The notes under the pieces were generated by a model. The model saw only the letters and a list, made by a program, of their open reading frames with translations. It was not told the origin of the DNA and did no database searches. This document shows positions 6,407 to 12,033 of a stretch of DNA of 12,033 nucleotides, one piece after another. The stretch spans positions 1 to 12,033 of the forward strand of contig DASTHS010000145.1 in the NCBI GenBank assembly GCA_035718085.1, in the 5' to 3' direction. The position numbers and the translations under genes were made by a program. Source of the stretch: DASTHS01 sp035718085 (GTDB taxonomy: Bacteria; Actinomycetota; Acidimicrobiia; Acidimicrobiales; Palsa-688). The first letter of the stretch is position 1. Each line of letters opens with the position of its first letter.

Positions 6407-7999
6407 CTACTCCCGGGGCGCGGCGGCCTCTCCCCACTCCAGGTCGGGGTCGGGAGGGGCTGGGTCGAGCGCCCACGCCGGCGACCGGCCGCCGTCGGGG
6501 CGCCGGGGCGGCGGGGCGACGGGGGCGCCGGCCGGCGGTCCGTCGGGGTGGCCGGCCGGTGGGCCGGCGCCCAGCCCGGCGGGCAGGTCGTCGCCGGGGT
6601 CGGCCTCGATGACGGTGGGGAGCTCGACGCGCACGAGGGTGCCGCCGTCGGGGGGACGGATGGCGCGCACGGTGCCGCCGTGGGCGGCGACGACCTGGGC
6701 CACGATGGCCAGGCCGAGCCCCGAGCCGGGCAGCTGGCGGGCCGCCGAGGCCCGGTAGAAGCGGTCGAAGACGTGGGGCAGGTCGACGGGGTCGATGCCC
6801 GGCCCGTGGTCGCGGACCTCGAGCACCCACCGCTCGCCGCGGCGCAAGGTGACCTCGACGGGGGCCCCGGGGGGCGAGAACTTGACCGCGTTGTCGAGGA
6901 GGTTCAGCACCGCCCGCTCCAAGAGGGCGGGCTGTCCGCGCACCGACCCCAGGTCGAGGTCGACCGCCACGGGCGAGCCGTGCGCCCGGCGGCGGGCGCG
7001 CTCGACGGCCCGCTCGACGACACCGTCGAGGCGCACCTCGGTGGGGTCGGCCTGCTGCTCGTCCTGGCGGCCGAGCTCGACGAGGTCGCCGATGAGGGTG
7101 GTGAGCTCCTCGAGCTGCGCGTGCACGTCGCCGAGCAGGTCAGCCCGGTCGCGCTCCGGCATCTGCTCGACGCTGAGCAGCACCTCGATGTTGGTGCGCA
7201 GGCTGGTGAGCGGCGTGCGCAGCTCGTGGCCGGCGTCGGAGACCAGCTGCGCCTGCTGCTGGCGGGACGCCCGCAGGGCCCCGAGCATCCGGTTGAACGC
7301 CTGGGCCAGGCGTGACAGCTCGTCGTGGCCGTCGTCGTCGATGGCGGCCGCCAGGTCTTGCGTGGCGGCCACGTGCTCGGCGGCGGCGGTGAGCCGCTCG
7401 ACGGGGCGCAGGCTGGCGCGGGCCACCGCGTAGCCGGCGGCCACGGCGACGGCCACCCCGCCGAGGGCGACCAGCGCCAGCACCAGCCCGAGCTCGCGCA
7501 GGAGCCGCAGGTCGTCGGTGACGGGGTGGGCCACCTGGATGGCCAGCGGCGCCCCGGTCTGGGCGTCGTCGAAGCCGCCGACGGTCTCCACCCGGTAGAC
7601 GGTGTCGCCGACCTTCCGGGTCGACAGCACCGGGGTCGACGAGCCCGACCGCACCACGGCCAGGTCGCCCGGGGTCACAGGCAGCGACGCGCCTCCGACC
7701 GCCGCCGGGCCCACCACCGGGCCGTCGGTGCCGACGACCTGCAGCAGGTCCTGGCGGTAGCGGGCCAGGTTGGGGGCGGAGCGCAGCGGGTCGATCGTGC
7801 CGCCCTGGTCGAAGCGAGGCGAGGTGGCGACGGCCAGGTCGCTGCTCAGCTGGGCGTTCACCTGCCGTCCGAGGTCATGGCGCACCAGGGCGTACGACAG
7901 CAGGGCGGCGACGGCGACGGTGAGGCCGACGGCCACGGCGGTCAACGCCGCCAAGCGGCTGCGCAGCGAGATGCGGCGGAGCTGGGTGAGGGCGCTCAC
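6407..7999 (-). CDS. MprB-like sensor histidine kinase
   Basis: This 530-residue membrane sensor kinase should phosphorylate the regulator encoded just upstream. It has transmembrane segment 1 (~17-39), an extracytoplasmic sensor loop (~40-167), transmembrane segment 2 (~168-190) and a HAMP linker (~190-245). The dimerisation domain has phospho-acceptor His258 in SDAGHELRTPLTSLRTN. The ATPase domain shows LNLLDNAVKF (N box, ~365-374), DHGPGI (~397-402) and GSGLGLAI (~425-432). The DAGHELRTPLTSLRTN and FYRASAARQLPGSGLGLAIV stretches closely resemble M. tuberculosis MprB. A Pro/Gly/Asp-rich tail (~466-530) follows the kinase core and looks disordered. The start GTG at 7999 overlaps the regulator's stop (GTGA), indicating translational coupling. 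The true stimulus is unknown; cell-envelope stress is an inference from MprB. guaA follows after 10 bp. Confidence 0.92.
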   Translation of the reverse strand: MSALTQLRRISLRSRLAALTAVAVGLTVAVAALLSYALVRHDLGRQVNAQLSSDLAVATSPRFDQGGTIDPLRSAPNLARYRQDLLQVVGTDGPVVGPAAVGGASLPVTPGDLAVVRSGSSTPVLSTRKVGDTVYRVETVGGFDDAQTGAPLAIQVAHPVTDDLRLLRELGLVLALVALGGVAVAVAAGYAVARASLRPVERLTAAAEHVAATQDLAAAIDDDGHDELSRLAQAFNRMLGALRASRQQQAQLVSDAGHELRTPLTSLRTNIEVLLSVEQMPERDRADLLGDVHAQLEELTTLIGDLVELGRQDEQQADPTEVRLDGVVERAVERARRRAHGSPVAVDLDLGSVRGQPALLERAVLNLLDNAVKFSPPGAPVEVTLRRGERWVLEVRDHGPGIDPVDLPHVFDRFYRASAARQLPGSGLGLAIVAQVVAAHGGTVRAIRPPDGGTLVRVELPTVIEADPGDDLPAGLGAGPPAGHPDGPPAGAPVAPPPRRPDGGRSPAWALDPAPPDPDLEWGEAAAPRE

Positions 8000-8679
8000 G
8001 TCGGGGTGGGGGAGCGCAGCACGTAGCCCACGCCGCGGACCGTGTGGATGAGGCGGGGCTCGCCCTCGGCCTCGGTCTTGCGCCGCAGGTAGCCGATGTA
8101 GACCTCCAGGCTGTTGGAGTTGGCCCCGAAGTCGTAGCCCCAGACCCGGTCGAAGATCACCTCCCGGGCCAACACCTGGCGAGCGTTGCGCAGCAGCAGC
8201 TCGAGCAGCAGGAACTCGGTGCGGGTCAGCTCGATGAGCCGCCGCCCGCGGCGCACCTCCCGGGTGCCTGGGTCGAGCGAGAGGTCTTCGAAGCGCAGCA
8301 CCTCGTCGTCGGTCAGCGGGGCGCTGCGCCGCAGCAGGGCCCGCAGGCGGGCAAGCAGCTCGCCCAGCGCGAACGGCTTCACCAGGTAGTCGTCGGCGCC
8401 GGCGTCGAGGCCGGCGATGCGCTCGTCGACGGCCACCCGCGCGGTGAGCAGCAGCACCGGCACGGCGTCGCCGGCGGCGCGCAGCCGGCGGCACACCTCC
8501 AGCCCGTCCATCCGCGGCATGGCGACGTCGAGCACGAGGAGGTCGGCAGGCCGCTCGGCGTGGGCGGCCAGGGCCTCGGTGCCGTCGGCGGCCAGCTCGG
8601 TGGTGTAGCCCTCGAAGCGGAGGGCCCGGTCGAGGGCCTGGCGGACCGCCGGCTCGTCGTCGACGACCAGGACGCGCAT
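7996..8679 (-). CDS. MprA-like OmpR-family response regulator
   Basis: This 227-residue transcription factor is paired with the kinase downstream. The receiver domain (~1-115) has acidic residues Asp7/Asp8, phospho-acceptor Asp51 in VLDVAMPRMDG, Thr79 and Lys101 in YLVKPF. The winged-helix DNA-binding domain (~127-227) contains ELTRTEFLLLELLLRN and ends LEVYIGYLRRKTEAEGEPRL followed by IHTVRGVGYVLR, which closely matches M. tuberculosis MprA as I recall it. The ATG at 8679 opens the gene with no convincing ribosome binding site. The 60-bp spacer to the divergent peptidase gene must hold its promoter or the promoter lies inside that gene. A paired-octamer sequence at 8701-8719 may be its own binding site. 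The reading frame extends further upstream, but there it is antisense to the peptidase and not real. Confidence 0.93.
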   Translation of the reverse strand: MRVLVVDDEPAVRQALDRALRFEGYTTELAADGTEALAAHAERPADLLVLDVAMPRMDGLEVCRRLRAAGDAVPVLLLTARVAVDERIAGLDAGADDYLVKPFALGELLARLRALLRRSAPLTDDEVLRFEDLSLDPGTREVRRGRRLIELTRTEFLLLELLLRNARQVLAREVIFDRVWGYDFGANSNSLEVYIGYLRRKTEAEGEPRLIHTVRGVGYVLRSPTPT

Positions 8680-8700
8680 GTCCCAAGTGTCGCCGCTGCT

Positions 8701-8719
8701 CCTGAGAAGCGTCTGAAGA
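8701..8719 (-). promoter_or_regulatory. Candidate paired-octamer operator for the OmpR-family regulator
   Basis: On the minus strand the octamers TCTTCAGA and TTCTCAGG are separated by CGC, giving two imperfect direct repeats (5 of 8 identical) with an 11-bp period over 19 bp. OmpR-family dimers bind such head-to-tail half-sites. From memory, M. tuberculosis MprA binds a 19-bp box of two loosely conserved 8-bp direct repeats. The centre (8710) is 30-31 bp from both start codons, so one site could control both directions. This is inference only. Confidence 0.4.
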
Positions 8720-8727
8720 GGCGCTGG

Positions 8728-8733
8728 TAGCTT
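8728..8733 (+). promoter_or_regulatory. Candidate -10 element of a leaderless peptidase transcript
   Basis: TAGCTT fits TANNNT and ends exactly six bases before the GTG at 8740, so transcription would begin at or next to the start codon. No Shine-Dalgarno sequence precedes the gene, as expected for the leaderless mRNAs common in actinobacteria. Confidence 0.5.
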
Positions 8734-8739
8734 CCCGCG

Positions 8740-10860
8740 GTGCGCTACCCCGACGCCCGTCGTGACGACCTGGTCGACGAGCTCCACGGCCACCGGGTGC
8801 CCGACCCCTACCGGTGGCTCGAGGACCCGGCCGGCCCCGGAGTCGAGGCGTGGTCGGCCGCCCAGGATGCGCTGGTCGCCGAGGTGCTCGGCGCCGTGCC
8901 CTGGCGCGCCGCCCTGCGCCACCGGCTCGCCGACCTGGTGCCCGAGGTCACCGGGCCGCCCGTGGTCGCCGGCGACCGGTGGTTCTTCACCTCCCGTCGC
9001 GCCGGGGACGACCACGCCGTGGTCTGCACCGGCCCGGAAGCCGCCGCCCGGGCCGGCGACCGCGACGCGCCCGGCGTGCGCGTGCTGGTCGACCCCAATG
9101 CCCTCGACCCGGCCGGCACCACCACCCTCGACGGGTGGTCGCCCTCGCCCGACGGGGGGCTGCTGGCGTACCTGCTGTCGGCGGGCGGCGACGAGGAGAG
9201 CCGACTGCACGTGCTCGACGTCGCCACCGGCGAGGGGGTCGACGGCCCGGTCGACCGGCTGCGCTACAGCTCGCTGGCGTGGCTTCCCGACGGCCGGTCG
9301 CTGCTCTACGTGCGCCGCCTGCCGCCGGGCCAGGTGCCGGCGGGGGAGGAGCAGTTCCATCGCCGGGTGTACCTGCACCGGCTGGGCAGCGACGCCGACG
9401 CCGACGACGTGCTGGTCTTCGGCGACGGGGTGCCGCCCACCGCCTACCTCGGGGTGACGGCGTCACCCGACGGCGCGTGGGCGGCCGTGACCGTCAACCT
9501 CGGCACCGCCCCCCGCAACGACCTCCACCTCGCCCGCCTGCCGACCGAGTGGCCCGACCGGGGGCGGGCCAACCTCGACTGGGTGGCCGTCGCCGAGGGG
9601 CTGGACGCCCAGGTGTGGCCCCATCTCGACCGGCGGGGGGTGCTGTGGCTGCTCACCGACCTGGGCGCCCCCCGCCGGCGCCTCTGCACCGCCGATCCGG
9701 CGGCGCCCGGGCCGGACGGCTGGCGGACCGTCGTCGCCGAGCAGCCCGACGCGGTGCTCGACGACTTCGCCCTTGCCGGTGACCGCCTCGTGGTGGCGGT
9801 CAGCCGCCACGCCGCCGGGGAGGTGACCGTGCACGACCGCACGACCGGCGCGCCCGTCGCTGCGGTGGGCCTGCCCGGCATCGGCTCGGTGGACCTGACC
9901 CGCCGTCGCGACGAGGTCGGCGACGTCTGGGTCGGCTACAGCGACTTCGCCACGCCCTACGCCGTCTGGCACCTCGACCCGGAGGAAGGCACGGTGACGC
10001 CCCGGCGGGCGACGCGACCTTCCTCCGCTGCTGCCCCCGCCCCCGCCCGCGCTGCGGTGGCCGCCACCCGCGTGACCGCCCGCTCCGCCGACGGCACCGA
10101 GGTGCTGGTCACGGTGCTGTCGGGCGCCGGGCGCCCCGACCGGCCCCGACCGACCGTGCTCTACGGCTACGGCGGCTTCGGCGTCCCCATGACCCCGGCC
10201 TACTCCTCGACGATCCGCGCCTGGGTCGAGGCCGGCGGCGTGTGGGCCGTCGCCAACCTGCGCGGCGGGTCGGAGGAGGGCGAGGCCTGGCACCGCGCCG
10301 GCATGCGCGCCGACAAGCAGCGGGTCTTCGAAGACTTCGAGGCCGCCGCCGACGCCCTCGCCGCCGCCGGCTGGACCACCCCGGCGCAGCTCGGGATCAT
10401 GGGCGGCTCCAACGGCGGCCTGCTCGTCGGGGCCGCCCTCACCAGGTCGCCCGACCGGTACGCCGCGGTGGTGTGCTCGGCCCCGCTGCTCGACATGGTC
10501 CGCTACGAGGCCTTCGGGCTCGGCGCCACCTGGAACGACGAGTACGGCCGCGCCGACGATCCGACCGAGCTCGGGTGGCTGCTCGGCTACTCGCCCTACC
10601 ACCACGTGCGGGAGGGGGTCGCCTACCCGGCGGTGCTCTTCACCGTCTTCGACGGCGACACCCGGGTCGACCCGCTGCACGCCCGCAAGATGGCCGCCGC
10701 CCTGCAGCACGCCACCGCCGCCGACCCCGCCGCCCGCCCGGTGCTGCTGCGGCGCGAGGCCGACGTCGGCCACGGGGCCCGAGCCGTGCGCCGGGCCCTC
10801 GACCTCGGCGCCGACCAGCTGGCGTTCCTCGGTCGCCAGCTCGGCCTCACGCTGCCGTGA
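8740..10860 (+). CDS. Prolyl oligopeptidase-family (S9) serine peptidase
   Basis: S9A peptidases cut short proline-containing peptides, usually in the cytosol. The 706 residues match the family (~680-710) and there is no signal peptide. The N-terminus has the family signature VDELHGHRVPDPYRWLEDP. A beta-propeller region with DG-rich blades (about 80-420) restricts access to the active site. The C-terminal alpha/beta-hydrolase domain has LYGYGGFGVPMTPAYS and ANLRGGSEEGEAWHRAG. The catalytic triad is Ser557 in GGSNGG, Asp640 in FDGDTRVDP and His678 in DVGHGAR. The GTG at 8740 is chosen because the conserved N-terminus starts there and a -10 element ends six bases upstream, suggesting a leaderless message. 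It diverges from the MprAB-like system across 60 bp and may share its control. Whether it is a prolyl oligopeptidase or oligopeptidase B type cannot be settled by eye. Confidence 0.93.
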   Translation: MRYPDARRDDLVDELHGHRVPDPYRWLEDPAGPGVEAWSAAQDALVAEVLGAVPWRAALRHRLADLVPEVTGPPVVAGDRWFFTSRRAGDDHAVVCTGPEAAARAGDRDAPGVRVLVDPNALDPAGTTTLDGWSPSPDGGLLAYLLSAGGDEESRLHVLDVATGEGVDGPVDRLRYSSLAWLPDGRSLLYVRRLPPGQVPAGEEQFHRRVYLHRLGSDADADDVLVFGDGVPPTAYLGVTASPDGAWAAVTVNLGTAPRNDLHLARLPTEWPDRGRANLDWVAVAEGLDAQVWPHLDRRGVLWLLTDLGAPRRRLCTADPAAPGPDGWRTVVAEQPDAVLDDFALAGDRLVVAVSRHAAGEVTVHDRTTGAPVAAVGLPGIGSVDLTRRRDEVGDVWVGYSDFATPYAVWHLDPEEGTVTPRRATRPSSAAAPAPARAAVAATRVTARSADGTEVLVTVLSGAGRPDRPRPTVLYGYGGFGVPMTPAYSSTIRAWVEAGGVWAVANLRGGSEEGEAWHRAGMRADKQRVFEDFEAAADALAAAGWTTPAQLGIMGGSNGGLLVGAALTRSPDRYAAVVCSAPLLDMVRYEAFGLGATWNDEYGRADDPTELGWLLGYSPYHHVREGVAYPAVLFTVFDGDTRVDPLHARKMAAALQHATAADPAARPVLLRREADVGHGARAVRRALDLGADQLAFLGRQLGLTLP

Positions 10861-10872
10861 GGAGGCGGGCGG

Positions 10873-10878
10873 TACGAT
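10873..10878 (+). promoter_or_regulatory. Candidate -10 element for the coiled-coil gene
   Basis: TACGAT, a good TANNNT match, lies in the 27-bp gap after the peptidase stop and ends nine bases before the ATG at 10888, implying a leader of only a few bases. The nearest GGAGG-like sequence (from 10860) is about 20 bases away, too far to serve as a ribosome binding site. Confidence 0.45.
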
Positions 10879-10887
10879 TCGTGGCCC

Positions 10888-11187
10888 ATGTCCCGAGCTT
10901 CCACCGAGCGCCGGCTCTTCGACGTCGCCCAGCGGCTTCGGCGCGCCCGGGAAGAGCTGGCCGTGGTCGACGAGCAGCTGGCCGCCCTGGCCGACGCCGC
11001 CGACGACGCCCACCTGCGCTCGCTGGTGTCGGAGACGCCCCTGGCCCAGCGGGAGCTGGCCGACGCCCGCCGCCACGCCGACGCGATGGTGCGCACCCGC
11101 CGCATGGTCGCCGACCGCATCACCGAGCTGGCTCGCACGCAGGACGAGCTGCTCGACAAGCTCGTGGCCGGCGTCGAGCAGGCCTGA
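10888..11187 (+). CDS. Small helical coiled-coil protein of unknown function
   Basis: I do not recognise this 99-residue protein. It is charged and Ala/Arg/Glu/Leu-rich, with no Cys, no Pro apart from one in the middle (ETPLAQ, near residue 51) and no membrane segment. Two long heptad-like helices are visible: about residues 5-40 (RRLFDVAQRLRRAREELAVV and onward) and about 50-95 (AQRELADARRHADAM and onward), joined by a short acidic/polar hinge. The pattern suggests an antiparallel helical hairpin or a dimeric coiled coil. The ATG at 10888 follows a TACGAT element. The gene lies 27 bp after the peptidase gene and 34 bp before the ANTAR regulator, on the same strand, so it may be cotranscribed with the regulator. 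The GC-rich third codon positions look like those of its neighbours, supporting a real gene. No function can be assigned. Confidence 0.75.
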   Translation: MSRASTERRLFDVAQRLRRAREELAVVDEQLAALADAADDAHLRSLVSETPLAQRELADARRHADAMVRTRRMVADRITELARTQDELLDKLVAGVEQA

Positions 11188-11221
11188 CCCGACCACCCCC
11201 CGACCCGAGGAGAGCTGGCCG

Positions 11222-11815
11222 ATGGCCGTGCGAGTCGTGATCGCCGAGGACGAGGCCATCGTGCGCCTCGACCTCAAGGAGATCCTGGAGGAGGAGGGCT
11301 ACGAGGTGGTCGGCGAGACCGGCCGCGGCGACGACGCCGTCGAACTGGTGCGCACCCACCGCCCCGACCTCGCCATCCTCGACATCAAGATGCCCGGCGC
11401 CGACGGGCTGACCGCGGCGCGCCAGATCAGCCAGGAGCGGTGGTCGGCGGTGCTCATCCTCACCGCCTTCAGCCAGCGCGACCTCATCGAGCAGGCCCGG
11501 GAGGCAGGCGCACTCGCCTACCTGGTCAAGCCGTTCCAGAAGAGCGAGCTGCTGCCGGCCATCGAGATCGCCATCGGTCGGTTCGAGGAGATCAAGGCCC
11601 TCGACGCCGAGAACAAGACCCTCGAAGAGAAGCTCGAGTCCCGCAAGAAGCTCGACCGTGCCAAGGGCATCATCCAGGACGAGGCCGGCTGGAAGGAGCA
11701 GCAGGCCTTCGCCTGGATCCGCTCCACCGCCATGTCCGAGCGCGTCACCATGGCAGAGATCGCCCGCCGGGTCATCGACGACGGCCTCCGCCCGGAGGGC
11801 GAGCCCGCCAGCTGA
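11222..11815 (+). CDS. pdtaR: PdtaR-like ANTAR-domain response regulator
   Basis: This is a 197-residue two-domain regulator resembling M. tuberculosis Rv1626 (PdtaR). The receiver (~1-120) has the acidic pair Glu9/Asp10, phospho-acceptor Asp54 in AILDIKMPGADG, Thr81 and Lys103 in YLVKPFQKSEL. A coiled linker (~120-140) leads to the ANTAR domain (~138-188), with the conserved LESRKKLDRAKGIIQ and WIRSTAMSERVTMAEIARRVI. ANTAR proteins bind paired hexaloop RNA hairpins and prevent transcription termination, so this one should act on RNA and not on DNA. The ATG at 11222 has GAGGAGAG (11207-11214) as ribosome binding site. In mycobacteria its partner kinase PdtaS is encoded elsewhere, and no kinase gene adjoins it here either. 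I see no obvious paired hexaloop target in its own leader. Confidence 0.93.
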   Translation: MAVRVVIAEDEAIVRLDLKEILEEEGYEVVGETGRGDDAVELVRTHRPDLAILDIKMPGADGLTAARQISQERWSAVLILTAFSQRDLIEQAREAGALAYLVKPFQKSELLPAIEIAIGRFEEIKALDAENKTLEEKLESRKKLDRAKGIIQDEAGWKEQQAFAWIRSTAMSERVTMAEIARRVIDDGLRPEGEPAS

Positions 11816-12033
11816 CCCAGGCCTGCCGCCCCGGCGACCCCTCTCCGGCGACCCCCCTACGACCGCTGACGGCTGCGCCCGCCCCGGGCCGGCCTGTGGA
11901 CGAGTCTTCAGCTGACGACAGGTGCACCGTGCCCCGGGAGTCGGCGCCCGACCCGATGCCCCCTCAGGGGGGTGCCCGCCCGCACCGTCCCGATCGGTGC
12001 CCGGGGCCGTAGCCCTCGTGCACCGGTGCCTCC
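11816..12033. other. Non-coding tail with repeated GCACCG/CGGTGC motifs
   Basis: I see no convincing gene in the last 218 bases. The frames crossing it are continuations of shadow frames. It contains a direct repeat of CCGGCGACCCC (11831-11841 and 11845-11855) and a C5-TCA-G5 hairpin (11959-11971) that could end the ANTAR gene transcript. Further on are an inverted repeat GCACCG (11982-11987) / CGGTGC (11995-12000), a 10-bp palindrome GCACCGGTGC (12020-12029), and GTGCACCG twice (11922-11929 and 12018-12025). It is probably the terminator of the ANTAR gene plus a regulatory region for a gene beyond the window. Confidence 0.5.

Noticed and set aside
4726..6612. 628-codon plus-strand frame opposite guaA
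   Set aside because: It starts inside the tRNA gene and runs antisense to guaA, whose full set of motifs is present. The product is low-complexity.
8680..9378. Upstream extension of the MprA-like regulator frame
   Set aside because: The extra ~233 codons are antisense to the peptidase gene. The receiver domain starts normally at the ATG at 8679.
9463..11277. 604-codon minus-strand frame opposite the peptidase, coiled-coil and ANTAR genes
   Set aside because: It spans three plus-strand genes and their gaps antisense and shows no domain, being Gly/His/Arg-rich.
11895..11903. TGTGGACGA resembling a reverse DnaA box
   Set aside because: It is a single 8-of-9 match with no cluster and no dnaA/dnaN context, so an origin is not supported.
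11440..12012. 190-codon plus-strand frame running past the ANTAR gene end
   Set aside because: It overlaps the ANTAR gene out of frame and its product is Arg/Pro-rich without motifs, so the tail was left as non-coding.

Overview
The window is very GC-rich DNA, apparently from a chromosome. The gene set and order suggest a high-GC actinobacterium, and I infer class Acidimicrobiia. The clues are the tandem 'YWLVASDGGVFAFGDARF' repeats, which I associate with that class, a Streptomyces-like fabD-fabH-acpP-fabF cluster, an MprAB-like two-component system and a PdtaR-like ANTAR regulator. GC-rich codon bias opens long antisense reading frames everywhere. I discarded these because the opposite strand carries proteins with intact active sites.

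Layout. (1) Bases 1-806, plus strand: the 3' part of a repeat-containing NlpC/P60 cell-wall peptidase, whose 5' end lies outside the window. A perfect 12-bp hairpin (836-863) separates it from (2) the minus-strand type II fatty-acid synthesis cluster fabD > fabH > acpP > fabF (4608 down to 871), with short or overlapping junctions. FabD carries an unexpected C-terminal biotinyl/lipoyl-like domain that lacks the usual lysine. (3) A class II tRNA-Leu(CAA) gene with encoded CCA (4720-4806, plus) lies upstream of fabD. Its 3' end meets the 3' end of guaA across a GC hairpin. (4) A minus-strand unit of response regulator > sensor kinase > guaA (8679 down to 4831) links an MprAB-like two-component system to GMP synthase with a 4-base overlap and a 10-bp gap. 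(5) Divergent from it, on the plus strand, is a prolyl-oligopeptidase-family (S9) serine peptidase (8740-10860) that looks leaderless. The 60-bp divergent spacer holds a 19-bp pair of imperfect direct octamers that could be a shared operator. (6) Then come a 99-residue coiled-coil protein of unknown function (10888-11187), with its own promoter-like -10 and almost no leader, and a PdtaR-like ANTAR response regulator (11222-11815). The last 218 bases are non-coding as far as I can see and carry several copies of a GCACCG/CGGTGC motif.

How it works together: the fab genes form a complete initiation-elongation set (malonyl transfer, first condensation, carrier, later condensations). The two-component system, the peptidase and PdtaR are regulatory and housekeeping genes. 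Most of the window is conserved core genome. I see no transposon, phage gene, CRISPR array or defence system. The items most worth a second look are the FabD fusion domain, the candidate shared operator, the two-component/guaA linkage, the nearly identical 126-bp repeats and the unknown coiled-coil gene next to the ANTAR regulator.
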